Shown here: positions 54,444 to 62,757 of the stretch, one piece after another
Layout of the letters: the number at the start of each line of letters is the position of its first letter
How positions within the stretch are numbered: position 1 is the stretch's first letter
Assembly: GCF_038024095.1 (NCBI RefSeq)
Contig: NZ_CP150668.1
Location: 868,001 to 932,000, forward strand
Reading direction: 5' to 3'
DNA length: 64,000 nt
From: Polaribacter tangerinus
GTDB taxonomy: Bacteria; Bacteroidota; Bacteroidia; Flavobacteriales; Flavobacteriaceae
Translations under genes and position numbers: made by a program
The notes under the pieces: generated by a model
The model's database searches: none
What the model was told of the DNA's origin: nothing
Seen by the model: only the letters and a program-made list of their open reading frames with translations

Positions 54444-54905
54444 ATGACCTCAACCGAAATAGCTTTATTATTGCATAAAGACACCGATAAAATAAAAAGA
54501 ATTGGAGAAATAATAGGAAAAAAAATCTCAAAAAGAGACTGTTTCGACGAACTTAATGAATATGAAAAAACGTTTATTTATATAGATATTTTAGAGCATC
54601 ATGTAAATAATGGCGGTTTTATTCAATTCTTTTTTAATACATCCGGGCAATTTACTCATGAAATATTTCAAGCATATTTGGCAATTAATGCAGAAAAAAC
54701 TGTAGATATACTTACAAAAGCTATTTATTTATTTCCTGAAATACCTGTTCCAAAAAACCATAAAATAAGGCAATATCTATTAATGCAACACAAAGAAAAT
54801 TTAGACTTGTGGGACGATTTAGATATTGAATTTGAAAAAAGTGATGACGATATTATTGCACTAACATTAGATTTTGTTAGCGCTAACATTTTGCATTTCG
54901 ATTAA
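54444..54905 (+). CDS. DUF4375 (DMP19-like) protein
   Basis: 153 residues. The central HHVNNGGFIQFFFNTSGQFT is the DUF4375 signature. The rest is helical, with an acidic C-terminal part (WDDLDIEFEKSDDDII). No signal. DMP19-like proteins have been described as DNA mimics in other bacteria, but nothing here proves that role. Stand-alone gene between a terminator and a converging MazG-like gene. Confidence 0.82.
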   Translation: MTSTEIALLLHKDTDKIKRIGEIIGKKISKRDCFDELNEYEKTFIYIDILEHHVNNGGFIQFFFNTSGQFTHEIFQAYLAINAEKTVDILTKAIYLFPEIPVPKNHKIRQYLLMQHKENLDLWDDLDIEFEKSDDDIIALTLDFVSANILHFD

Positions 54906-54917
54906 TATTTTTGGGTT

Positions 54918-55304
54918 TTATTTCTCTAAAATCTTAGCAATATTTGGCTTAAAATAATTTGGTCCTTTTAAAATTTTACCATCTTCTCTATAAATTGGTT
55001 TTCCATCCTCGCCTAATTTACTCATATTACTTCTTTGAATTTCATCAAATACTTCTGTAATTTTTTCTTGCATCCCATGCTCTACAATTGTACCACATAA
55101 AATATACAACATGTCTCCTAATGCATCTGCAACCTCAACTAAATCGTTATTTTGTGCTGCCTCTAAATATTCTTCATTTTCTTCTTTCATTAAATTAAAG
55201 CGTAGCATATTTCTATCTTCACCAATGTTTGCTGTAGGTTTATTTTTAATTCCCGCACCAAATGCTTTATGAAATTCTTGTACTGCTTTTATTTTATTTT
55301 TCAT
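54918..55304 (-). CDS. MazG-like nucleoside triphosphate pyrophosphohydrolase family protein
   Basis: 128 residues. All-alpha NTP pyrophosphohydrolase features: KEENEEYLEAAQNNDLVEVA then DALGDMLYILCGTIVEHG give the ExxE...ExxD metal-binding pattern. The C-terminal SKLGEDGKPIYREDGKILKG is typical of a PRA-PH-like subgroup. It probably hydrolyses non-canonical NTPs; substrate unknown. Confidence 0.82.
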   Translation of the reverse strand: MKNKIKAVQEFHKAFGAGIKNKPTANIGEDRNMLRFNLMKEENEEYLEAAQNNDLVEVADALGDMLYILCGTIVEHGMQEKITEVFDEIQRSNMSKLGEDGKPIYREDGKILKGPNYFKPNIAKILEK

Positions 55305-55430
55305 CTGTAATTGTATTTGTAAGAATAATATAATTCGTAATTTTGTATGAGATAACTTCTGTTAATTAAGAGCACAATATAAAATAATTCATGGAAGTAC
55401 TTTTGCTAATATTTCATAAAAAATAGAAAA

Positions 55431-55637
55431 ATGTTTTTAAGCGCTTATTTTACAACAGGTAGAATTATTTTTATGATTTTCTTTATTACTGCTTTTTTAG
55501 CTTTAATGATTTATAGTTACCGAAAAGATTTACAAAACCATAAAAGATACTACAAAGGTGCTGGTTTAAAAGTAATTGTGTATGGTGGCTTAATAGTACT
55601 TACCTTTATGGCTATTCGATATTTTACTGGTCATTAA
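55431..55637 (+). CDS. Small membrane protein, function unknown
   Basis: 68 residues with two membrane segments (about 10-27, RIIFMIFFITAFLALMIYSY, and about 47-63, LKVIVYGGLIVLTFMAIRY) joined by a basic loop (RKDLQNHKRYYKGAG). No named family recognised. It is the only gene on the plus strand in this spot and has a clean ATG start. Confidence 0.65.
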   Translation: MFLSAYFTTGRIIFMIFFITAFLALMIYSYRKDLQNHKRYYKGAGLKVIVYGGLIVLTFMAIRYFTGH

Positions 55638-55662
55638 AGTATAAGAACTACTTTAATGTTTT

Positions 55663-56226
55663 TTATAAATTTTGATGATTTTTAAAACAACTTGTGGTAT
55701 GATCGTTCACCACTCCTACTGCCTGCATGTATGCATATACAATTGTTGGTCCTAAAAATTTAAATCCTCTTTTTTTTAATACTTTAGATATTTTTTCGGA
55801 CAATGGTGTTTTTGCAGGTACATCCTCTTTACTTTGAAAATTATTTACAATGGGCTTTCCATCTACAAAAGCCCATAAAAAATTAGCAAAAGAACCATAT
55901 TCTTCTTGAATTTTTATAAACAACTGCGCATTGGTAATGGCACTTCTAATTTTTAAGCTATTTCTAATGATGCCACTATCACTCATTAATAACTGGTATT
56001 TGCTTTCTGGGTAAACGGCTATTTTATGATAATTGAAATTATCAAAAGCCTTCCTAAAGTTTTCTCTTTTATTTAAAATAGTTATCCAACTTACACCCGC
56101 TTGAAAAGTTTCTAAAATTAAAAACTCAAACAGAAGTGCATCATCATATATTGGAACCCCCCACTCATTGTCGTGATAATCTTTATATAACTGACTATCT
56201 GAAACCCAAAAACATCTATGTTTCAT
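55663..56226 (-). CDS. tag: DNA-3-methyladenine glycosylase I
   Basis: 187 residues, standard length. Removes 3-methyladenine from DNA in base excision repair. Landmarks are RCFWVSDSQLYKDYHDNEWG (zinc Cys and substrate-side residues), LETFQAGVSWITILNKRENF, the helix-hairpin-helix part KVLKKRGFKFLGPTIVYAYM and the C-terminal GVVNDHTTSCF with further zinc ligands. Confidence 0.94.
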   Translation of the reverse strand: MKHRCFWVSDSQLYKDYHDNEWGVPIYDDALLFEFLILETFQAGVSWITILNKRENFRKAFDNFNYHKIAVYPESKYQLLMSDSGIIRNSLKIRSAITNAQLFIKIQEEYGSFANFLWAFVDGKPIVNNFQSKEDVPAKTPLSEKISKVLKKRGFKFLGPTIVYAYMQAVGVVNDHTTSCFKNHQNL

Positions 56227-56321
56227 GACTTATATTTTTATAAAAATAGTGTTAAATTTAGAATATAAAGATACTGAAGTCACTATTTTTTATTAAATTA
56301 GGAATATTAAAATCTCTGATT

Positions 56322-56756
56322 ATGAAATTTTTAGCTAATTGTACTGTTTTATTTTTAACCGCGTTTTTTATTGCAGCATGTAGTTCTAACACTATTTTTA
56401 AAAAAAATAATTCGAAAGAAGAACCAGTAGTAATTGCTAATGATAGCCTAGAATATGAAATTATTATTATAGACGTTGGTTTCAATGCTTTTTTAAATAG
56501 TATTGCAGAGCCAGAAGGTTTTTACAGCCAAGAATATATGGAAGCTAGAAACAGAGCTTGGGTAATTACTTGGAATCAAAGAGCAGAAAATCCAACCAGA
56601 TTTAATAACACTATTTACGAAAATTCTATAGACTATCAGCCGACTATAGATTATGGCTACGAAGTAAATTATAAACTTTTTAATTACTTTTTATTTGCAC
56701 AAAGAAAGTACAAAATGAGTTTGGGAGGCGGCTTTAGAACCAATAGAATTCGTTAA
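56322..56756 (+). CDS. DUF6146 family lipoprotein
   Basis: 144 residues with a lipoprotein signal (MKFLANCTVLFLTAFFIAAC). The mature part, YEIIIIDVGFNAFLNSIAEP, NRAWVITWNQRAENPTRFNN and IDYGYEVNYKLFNYFLFAQR, matches a Bacteroidota lipoprotein family of unknown role. It converges with folA and overlaps it by 4 bases at the 3' ends. Confidence 0.75.
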   Translation: MKFLANCTVLFLTAFFIAACSSNTIFKKNNSKEEPVVIANDSLEYEIIIIDVGFNAFLNSIAEPEGFYSQEYMEARNRAWVITWNQRAENPTRFNNTIYENSIDYQPTIDYGYEVNYKLFNYFLFAQRKYKMSLGGGFRTNRIR

Positions 56757-57241
56757 TTTTTTTGATAAGAAATAAAGCTATAATTGTATTTATTTTTATT
56801 ATCTGCTTTAAAATCTTCGCGCGCAACCTCTTTCCAAATCTTTAAGTCTATTTCTGGAAAAAAAACATCTGCCTCAAACTTTTCATGAACCAATGTTATA
56901 TCTAATTGATCTGCTAAATTTTTAGCCATCGTTTCTCTATAAATTTGTGCTCCTCCGATAATAAACACCTCTTTTTGCTCTTTAGCTAATGCCAATGCTT
57001 CTTCCAAACTATTTGCAATTAAGCAATTTTCTTTAGTATAGTTCTTGTTTCTAGTAATAATAATAGTAGTTCTGTTTGGTAAAGGTTTTCCGATAGATTC
57101 GAACGTATTTCTACCCATTATTATAAAATGACCACTAGTTACTTTTTTAAAACGTTTTAAATCTGCTGGTAAATGCCATATTAAATCGTTGTCTTTTCCT
57201 AAGGCATTATTTTTTGCAATTGCTGCGATAACTGTAATCAT
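56753..57241 (-). CDS. folA: Dihydrofolate reductase
   Basis: 162 residues, standard length. Reduces dihydrofolate with NADPH. AIAKNNALGKDNDLIWHLPADLKRFK-type N-terminus (57220-57150), VTSGHFIIMGRNTFESIGKP and VFIIGGAQIYRETMAKNLAD are diagnostic. It follows thyA by 53 bases; thymidylate synthase makes the dihydrofolate that this enzyme recycles, so the pair forms the thymidylate cycle. Confidence 0.96.
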   Translation of the reverse strand: MITVIAAIAKNNALGKDNDLIWHLPADLKRFKKVTSGHFIIMGRNTFESIGKPLPNRTTIIITRNKNYTKENCLIANSLEEALALAKEQKEVFIIGGAQIYRETMAKNLADQLDITLVHEKFEADVFFPEIDLKIWKEVAREDFKADNKNKYNYSFISYQKN

Positions 57242-57294
57242 ATTAACAAAATAAAGTAAAAATAAAATCGAACTAACTTAAAAATTGGAAATCG

Positions 57295-58119
57295 CTATAC
57301 AGACACCTTTCCTTTAATATGCGGATGTGGATTGTAGTTCAAAAGCTCAAAATCATCAAAAGTAAAATCATCAATATTTTTTACAGACGAATTTATTTTC
57401 ATTGTTGGCAATGGTCTTATCTCTCTAGACAGTTGGAGTTCTAACTGTTCTATATGATTTTTATAAATGTGTGCATCACCAAAAGTATGGATAAAATCAC
57501 CTGGTTCGTACCCACAAACCTGAGCAATCATCATAGTAAATAACGCATAACTTGCAATGTTAAAAGGAACTCCCAAAAATATATCTGCACTTCTTTGATA
57601 TAATTGACAAGATAGCTTACCATTAGCTACATAAAATTGAAAAAAAGCATGACACGGAGGAAGTGCTGCCTTACCATTGGCAACGTTTTCTGCAAAACTA
57701 ACAGATGTATCTGGCATTACAGAAGGGTTCCATGCAGCAACCATCATTCTTCTAGAGTCTGGATTTGTTTTTAGTGTATTGATAACCTCCTTTAGCTGGT
57801 CTATATCATCACTATTCCAATTCCTCCATTGATGTCCGTAAACTGGCCCTAAATCGCCATTTTCATCCGCCCAAGAATCCCAAATTTTTACACCATTTTC
57901 TTGCAAATACTTAATATTAGTATCACCCTTTATAAACCAAAGAAGCTCGTGTATAATAGACTTTAAATGTAGTTTTTTTGTGGTGACCATAGGAAATCCT
58001 TTACTTAAATCGAAACGCATTTGGTAACCAAAAACACTTTTTGTACCTGTTCCTGTTCTATCTCCTTTTTCGTTACCGTTTTCTAAAACGTATTTTACTA
58101 ATTTATGATACTGTTCCAT
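57295..58119 (-). CDS. thyA: Thymidylate synthase
   Basis: 274 residues from [15 protein letters not shown] at 58119; the 21-codon extension to 58182 is not family-like. Converts dUMP to dTMP with methylene-tetrahydrofolate. [33 protein letters not shown] segment, [10 protein letters not shown], catalytic cysteine in [12 protein letters not shown], and [20 protein letters not shown] are intact. Directly upstream of folA. Confidence 0.96.
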   Translation of the reverse strand: MEQYHKLVKYVLENGNEKGDRTGTGTKSVFGYQMRFDLSKGFPMVTTKKLHLKSIIHELLWFIKGDTNIKYLQENGVKIWDSWADENGDLGPVYGHQWRNWNSDDIDQLKEVINTLKTNPDSRRMMVAAWNPSVMPDTSVSFAENVANGKAALPPCHAFFQFYVANGKLSCQLYQRSADIFLGVPFNIASYALFTMMIAQVCGYEPGDFIHTFGDAHIYKNHIEQLELQLSREIRPLPTMKINSSVKNIDDFTFDDFELLNYNPHPHIKGKVSV

Positions 58120-58171
58120 TTTAAAGGGCTTTCTGTGTGTGCTGGTTTTTAATATAAACGATTGTAAAAAT

Positions 58172-58206
58172 AAAAAAAGCACCCGTATTAAGTTTGGATG
58201 CTTTCG
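58172..58206 (-). terminator. Terminator after the nucleoside transporter gene
   Basis: Imperfect stem AAAGCATCC / GGGTGCTTT on the minus strand (one mismatch) with seven T following, between the transporter and thyA. Confidence 0.55.
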
Positions 58207-58256
58207 AAATAATATTTAAAAGTTATTAACTATTATAGTGTATCTTATATTTTAAA

Positions 58257-59963
58257 TTAACCAATAATCATTCCTGCAATAGTTGCAGACATTAACGATG
58301 CAATAGTACCTCCAATAAGTGCTTTCATACCAAACTCAGACAAAGTTTTTCGCTGACCTGGTGCCAAAGAACCGATTCCTCCTATTTGAATTCCTATGGA
58401 AGCAAAATTGGCAAATCCACATAACATATAGGTAGCCATAATTATAGATTTATGATAGGTTAAATGGGTAACATTTGCCACATTTTTTAACTCTGCTAAC
58501 TGAATATATCCTACAAATTCACTTGCAGCTAATTTAATTCCTAAAAGTTGCCCCATTAACGTCATATCTACCGTTGGCACACCAATTAACCACATAAGCG
58601 GTGCAAATGAATAGCCTAATATAAATTCTATAGACAGTTTATCGTATGCTGTATTTAAAGCAATAACATCGTTTAAAGTTGTTAAGCTACCAATTAATCC
58701 TAATCCTCCATTTAGCATAGCTATAACTGCAACAAACACTAATAACATAGCTCCAACATTTACTGCCAAACGCAAACCTTCTGTTGTTCCGTTTGCTATA
58801 GCATCTAAAATATTAGCTCCTATTTTTTCTTGAGAAACAGTAACATCTGTATTTACTGGTTCTGTTTGCGGGTAAAGAATTTTAGAAATTACAATAGCAC
58901 CTGGTGCTGCCATAACAGACGCGGCTAGTAAATGCTTTGCAAAAACCAATTCTAATACTTTATCTCCGCCTCCTAAAAAACCAATGTAAGCAGCTAATAC
59001 AGCGCCTGCCACAGTTGCCATACCACCAATCATTACAAGAAGCATTTCAGATTTATTCATTTTTTCTAAATAAGCCTTAATTAACAAAGGCGCTTCTGTT
59101 TGACCTAAAAAAATGTTTCCAGCAACAGACAAGCTTTCCATACCAGAAATACCTAAAAATTTAGACAGTCCGATGGCAAGCATTTTTACAATCCACTGTA
59201 TAACACCCAAATAAAACAATAACGATGTTAAAGCAGAAAAGAAAATTATGGTTGGCAATACTTGAAATGCAAATATATATCCGAAAGAATCCATATCGGA
59301 AATTAAACCTGCAAACAAAAACTGACTTCCAGATTTAGTATATTCTAAAATTTCGATAAATAATTTTCCAACAAGTTCAAACGCATTCTGAATAAAAGGG
59401 ACTTTTAAAACTCCAATAGCAATAAATAATTGCAACGACAGACCTATTCCTACGCGTTTCCAACTAATTGCTTTTCTATTAGCACTAAATAAAAAAGCAA
59501 TAAAAATTAAAGAAACCATCCCCAAAATCCCTTTCCAAAAACTTGTAAAAGTAAAATCGCTACTTGGTATTATTTCTGAATTAGTGGTTGTAGAATTAAC
59601 AGATTTGCTTACTGATGGATTACTCTTTTTAGAGACTAAAGTATACTCTATGTTTCCTTCCATAACCACCAAACTATCATTAGTTAAAGAAACTATATTA
59701 AAGTATTTTAATGACTTAGATGGTTGTTTAAAACTGAGTATTAATAAATTATTTTGCCTTATATAAGTTCCTGAGCCTAGCGCTGCGCTTTCTATATCAG
59801 GAAAAGTAAAAGTATTATCTGTAAATGAAACTACTTTTAATGAATCATTAACTTCTGTAAGATTTTTATCAGTTATCGATGTAATCTTCCATTCTTTATT
59901 TACATCTTGAGCAACAAAAGAGATTGAAAAAAAGCAAAGAGCAATTAAAAAAATATTTTTCAT
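58257..59963 (-). CDS. Concentrative nucleoside transporter with extra N-terminal periplasmic domain
   Basis: 568 residues. From about residue 140 on it is a CNT (NupC-type) transporter: WKRVGIGLSLQLFIAIGVLK, SGMESLSVAGNIFLGQTEAP, MIGGMATVAGAVLAAYIGFL, MAAPGAIVISKILYPQTEPV and HLTYHKSIIMATYMLCGFAN. CNTs import nucleosides with Na+ or H+. The first 110 residues are a signal peptide (ending FFSISFVAQ) and a small beta-rich, lipocalin-like domain (WKITSITDKNLTEVNDSLKV ... NDSLVVMEGNIEYTLVSK) followed by a Ser/Thr-rich linker. That domain would face the periplasm. Neighbours thyA and folA fit a role in deoxynucleotide supply. Confidence 0.9.
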   Translation of the reverse strand: MKNIFLIALCFFSISFVAQDVNKEWKITSITDKNLTEVNDSLKVVSFTDNTFTFPDIESAALGSGTYIRQNNLLILSFKQPSKSLKYFNIVSLTNDSLVVMEGNIEYTLVSKKSNPSVSKSVNSTTTNSEIIPSSDFTFTSFWKGILGMVSLIFIAFLFSANRKAISWKRVGIGLSLQLFIAIGVLKVPFIQNAFELVGKLFIEILEYTKSGSQFLFAGLISDMDSFGYIFAFQVLPTIIFFSALTSLLFYLGVIQWIVKMLAIGLSKFLGISGMESLSVAGNIFLGQTEAPLLIKAYLEKMNKSEMLLVMIGGMATVAGAVLAAYIGFLGGGDKVLELVFAKHLLAASVMAAPGAIVISKILYPQTEPVNTDVTVSQEKIGANILDAIANGTTEGLRLAVNVGAMLLVFVAVIAMLNGGLGLIGSLTTLNDVIALNTAYDKLSIEFILGYSFAPLMWLIGVPTVDMTLMGQLLGIKLAASEFVGYIQLAELKNVANVTHLTYHKSIIMATYMLCGFANFASIGIQIGGIGSLAPGQRKTLSEFGMKALIGGTIASLMSATIAGMIIG

Positions 59964-59984
59964 AAATTTATGTATATGTAATTG

Positions 59985-60599
59985 TTAAGAGCGTTTGCTA
60001 ATTTCGTCTCTAATTCGGGCAGCTAACTCGTAATTTTCGTCTGAAACTGCTTTGTTTAAATGTTCATTTAATGAAGTAATAGAAAGATTTGAAAACTTAT
60101 TTTCTTCCTCAAAAGTTTCCAACTCTTTCGTATCTGAAGTGTTCTCTTCTCGCATATCGGTATTAGACAACCCAAATTCTTCTTCTATTTTTAAATAGAC
60201 ACCTGCTTTGTCTAAAATATTTTTATAAGTGTAAATTGGTGCCTCAAATCGAACTGCTATAGCAATTGCGTCTGAAGTTCTTGTATCAATCACCTCTTCT
60301 ACTCCATCTTTTTCACAAACTAAACTAGAAAAAAATACTCCGTCTACCAACTTATGAATTATCACTTCTTTTACATTGATAGAAAAACGTTCGGAAAATG
60401 TTTTAAATAAATCGTGAGTTAAAGGTCTTGGTGGTCTTATTTCTTTTTCTAGCGCTATAGCTATAGACTGTGCCTCAAAAGCACCAATGATAATTGGTAA
60501 GGTTCTAGCCCCACCTATCTCGCTTAACACTAAAGCATACGCACCAGTTTGAGTTTGACTATAAGAAATTCCTTTAATGGTTAATTTAATAAAACTCAT
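59985..60599 (-). CDS. Bifunctional nuclease family protein with UVR motif
   Basis: 204 residues. The N-terminal 130 residues match the bifunctional nuclease (BFN/DUF151) family (YALVLSEIGGARTLPIIIGA, AIALEKEIRPPRPLTHDLF, RTSDAIAIAVRFEAPIYTY). An acidic linker leads to a C-terminal UVR-like motif (LNEHLNKAVSDENYELAARI, RDEISKR). BFN members show DNase and RNase activity in plants; in bacteria the role is unclear. It starts 21 bases upstream of the transporter gene and is likely co-transcribed with it. Confidence 0.88.
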   Translation of the reverse strand: MSFIKLTIKGISYSQTQTGAYALVLSEIGGARTLPIIIGAFEAQSIAIALEKEIRPPRPLTHDLFKTFSERFSINVKEVIIHKLVDGVFFSSLVCEKDGVEEVIDTRTSDAIAIAVRFEAPIYTYKNILDKAGVYLKIEEEFGLSNTDMREENTSDTKELETFEEENKFSNLSITSLNEHLNKAVSDENYELAARIRDEISKRS

Positions 60600-60704
60600 A
60601 TATTTCTTTACAAAAATTAAGTATTAAAAGTTGATTTTAAGGGGCACAATTTACTAAAAATTATATAGTGATTCGTGTATTTCTTTTGAATTTGCATAAA
60701 TACT

Positions 60705-60735
60705 AAAAACCTACTAAAATTTTTAGTAGGTTTTG
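60705..60735 (-). terminator. Terminator after etfA
   Basis: Arms AAAACCTACTAAAA (60706-60719) and TTTTAGTAGGTTTT (60721-60734) with T-rich flanks, just beyond the etfA stop on the minus strand. Confidence 0.75.
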
Positions 60736-60757
60736 TAGAATTGAACTAAATTTAAAA

Positions 60758-61714
60758 TTAAGCAGCTTTAAATGCTTTTAACTTTTCTATCAATTGAGGT
60801 ACAACCTCAAAAGCATCTCCTACCACTCCATAATCGGCTGCCTTGAAGAAAGGTGCCTCAGCATCTGTATTAATTACAACTTTAACTTTCGAAGCGTTAA
60901 TACCTGCTAAATGTTGAATTGCACCAGAAATTCCGATAGCAATATATAAGTTTGAAGCTACTGGCTTTCCTGTTTGTCCTACATGCTCTCCATGAGGCCT
61001 CCAGCCCAAATCTGAAACTGGTTTAGAACAAGCAGTGGCAGCATTTAAAACTCCTGCTAACTCCTCTATCATACCCCAATTTTCTGGTCCTTTCATTCCT
61101 CTTCCAGCAGAAACTACAATATCTGCATCTGCAATGGTTACTTTTCCTGTAACTCTTTCTATATTGGTAGAAACCACATTAGACTCTACTATATTTGCCT
61201 CAAAATTTTCGGTAGTTCCAGCAACAGAACTTTCGTGAATCCCGAAAGAATTCTTAGCCAAACCAATTATTTTTTTTGCTGAATGTATTTCTGTATGTGA
61301 AAACGCTTTGTTAGAAAAAGCTTGTCTTTTAACTGTAAAAGGTGCAGTATTTGAAGGTGCTGCAACCACATTTGAAGCATATCCTGCATTTAAGTTTACC
61401 GCCAATAAAGGCGCCATGTACAAACTATCTATACTAGAATCTATAATTATAACGCTAGCATTTTCTTTGTTTGCTGCCTGCTCTAAAAGGCCTGCATATT
61501 TATTTGCATTAAATGTTGATAAGCTATTGTTTGATACGTTCAAAACTTTTTCTGCTCCATAATTGTATAACTCAGATGTTTCATTAACATTTACTGTTAA
61601 AGCAATTAAATTAACTCCTAATTGTGAAGCTACTTTTTTTCCGTAAGAAACTACCTCTAAAGCTGTTTTTTTGAACTTTCCGTCTTTTGAATCGGCAAAA
61701 ACTAAAACTGACAT
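60758..61714 (-). CDS. etfA: Electron transfer flavoprotein subunit alpha
   Basis: 318 residues from MSVLVFADSKDGKFKK at 61714; the longer start at 61735 adds a polar tail. Binds FAD in the ETF heterodimer and passes electrons from acyl-CoA dehydrogenases to ETF:quinone oxidoreductase. The C-terminal FAD-binding domain is clear: VVSAGRGMKGPENWGMIEEL, GWRPHGEHVGQTGKPVASNL, YIAIGISGAIQHLAGI and VVINTDAEAPFFKAADYGVV. It lies 82 bases after etfB. Confidence 0.95.
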   Translation of the reverse strand: MSVLVFADSKDGKFKKTALEVVSYGKKVASQLGVNLIALTVNVNETSELYNYGAEKVLNVSNNSLSTFNANKYAGLLEQAANKENASVIIIDSSIDSLYMAPLLAVNLNAGYASNVVAAPSNTAPFTVKRQAFSNKAFSHTEIHSAKKIIGLAKNSFGIHESSVAGTTENFEANIVESNVVSTNIERVTGKVTIADADIVVSAGRGMKGPENWGMIEELAGVLNAATACSKPVSDLGWRPHGEHVGQTGKPVASNLYIAIGISGAIQHLAGINASKVKVVINTDAEAPFFKAADYGVVGDAFEVVPQLIEKLKAFKAA

Positions 61715-61796
61715 ATTTTTATTATTTGTTGTCATTAAATTATAGAAACCTTCTTATAAAGATTATTCTCTATATTATTAATGAATAGATTATTAT

Positions 61797-62543
61797 TTAA
61801 ATTACTTTGGCCTCGTTGTGAAGCAAGCTAATTAATTCGTCTAAATTTGATGCATCAACTAACTTAACCGGACCTTTTGCAGCAGGTTTCTCATAAGAAG
61901 TTATAGCAGTTGTTGCTTCAGTTCCTGTAGCTTCAAGAACTTGCAATGGTTTTTTACGAGCCATCATAATACCTCTCATATTAGGAATTCTTAAATCCTT
62001 TTCTTCTACAATTCCTTTTTGTCCACCAACAACCAATGGCAAATTAGCAGTTAAAGTTTCATTACCTCCATCTATTTCTCTTTTTAGAGTTGCCGAATTA
62101 TCATCAACCACGATATCTACACAAGCATTTACAAAATTGTAATCAACCAAAGATGCCAACATACCTGGAACCATTTGTCCGTTGTAATCTGCAGACTCTT
62201 TCCCTGCCAATACCAAATCGTAACCTCCATTTTTTACCACCGCTGCCAATTCTTTAGCTACTAAAAAACCATCTGTAGCCTCGGTATTAATTCTAATAGC
62301 ATCATCGGCACCAATAGCCAATGCTTTTCTTAAAGTAGGTTCTGTTTCTGCTCCTCCAACATTTACAACAGTTATAGTTGCACCCTGCTTTTCTTTAAAC
62401 CACATAGCTCTTGTTAAGCAAAACTCATCATAAGGATTAATTACAAACTGTACGCCATTTTTATCAAACTCAGCATTGTTGTTTGTAAAATTAATTTTTG
62501 AAGTGGTATCTGGAACATGACTTATACAGACTAATATTTTCAT
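61797..62543 (-). CDS. etfB: Electron transfer flavoprotein subunit beta
   Basis: 248 residues from MKILVCISHVPDTTSK at 62543; the start at 62573 lies inside the promoter box. ETF-beta landmarks: VINPYDEFCLTRAMWFKEKQ, GADDAIRINTEATDGFLVAK, DLVLAGKESADYNGQMVPGM and MRGIMMARKKPLQVLE (AMP/electron-partner recognition loop). The upstream region has a weak -7 box and a 28-base palindrome that overlaps the expected -33 position. Confidence 0.95.
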   Translation of the reverse strand: MKILVCISHVPDTTSKINFTNNNAEFDKNGVQFVINPYDEFCLTRAMWFKEKQGATITVVNVGGAETEPTLRKALAIGADDAIRINTEATDGFLVAKELAAVVKNGGYDLVLAGKESADYNGQMVPGMLASLVDYNFVNACVDIVVDDNSATLKREIDGGNETLTANLPLVVGGQKGIVEEKDLRIPNMRGIMMARKKPLQVLEATGTEATTAITSYEKPAAKGPVKLVDASNLDELISLLHNEAKVI

Positions 62544-62572
62544 AAATTGATATTTTATATTTTTCTCATCCA

Positions 62573-62580
62573 CGAAAATA
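62573..62580 (-). promoter_or_regulatory. Candidate -7 box of etfBA
   Basis: TATTTTCG on the minus strand, one base off TAnnTTTG, 30 bases before the etfB ATG. Its -33 zone falls inside the palindrome at 62594-62621. Confidence 0.4.
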
Positions 62581-62593
62581 CGGTTTTTTTTTG

Positions 62594-62621
62594 AAATTTA
62601 TTATGCATGCATAATAAATTT
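62594..62621. promoter_or_regulatory. 28-base perfect palindrome, likely operator of etfBA
   Basis: Half-site AAATTTATTATGCA (62594-62607) is followed directly by its exact reverse complement (62608-62621). It is 51-78 bases upstream of the etfB start and covers the place expected for the -33 box. A long uninterrupted palindrome at this position is typical of a dimeric repressor site (TetR- or similar type; inference). No regulator gene is adjacent. Confidence 0.65.
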
Positions 62622-62717
62622 TTAAATATTTAACAGTTTCGAAAACGATTGAAAAAAAGAAAGGTTAAAATTTAATGAGTTTCTAAAAATGAATAAAAAA
62701 ATTGACAATTATTTCCT

Positions 62718-62725
62718 TACTTTTG
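62718..62725 (+). promoter_or_regulatory. -7 box of the pyruvate dehydrogenase E1 beta gene
   Basis: TACTTTTG followed by C, 32 bases before the ATG at 62758. TTGACA sits 13 bases upstream of the box, shorter than the usual spacing. Confidence 0.5.
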
Positions 62726-62757
62726 CACATTATTAAAATTATACAACTTACAGTTCG

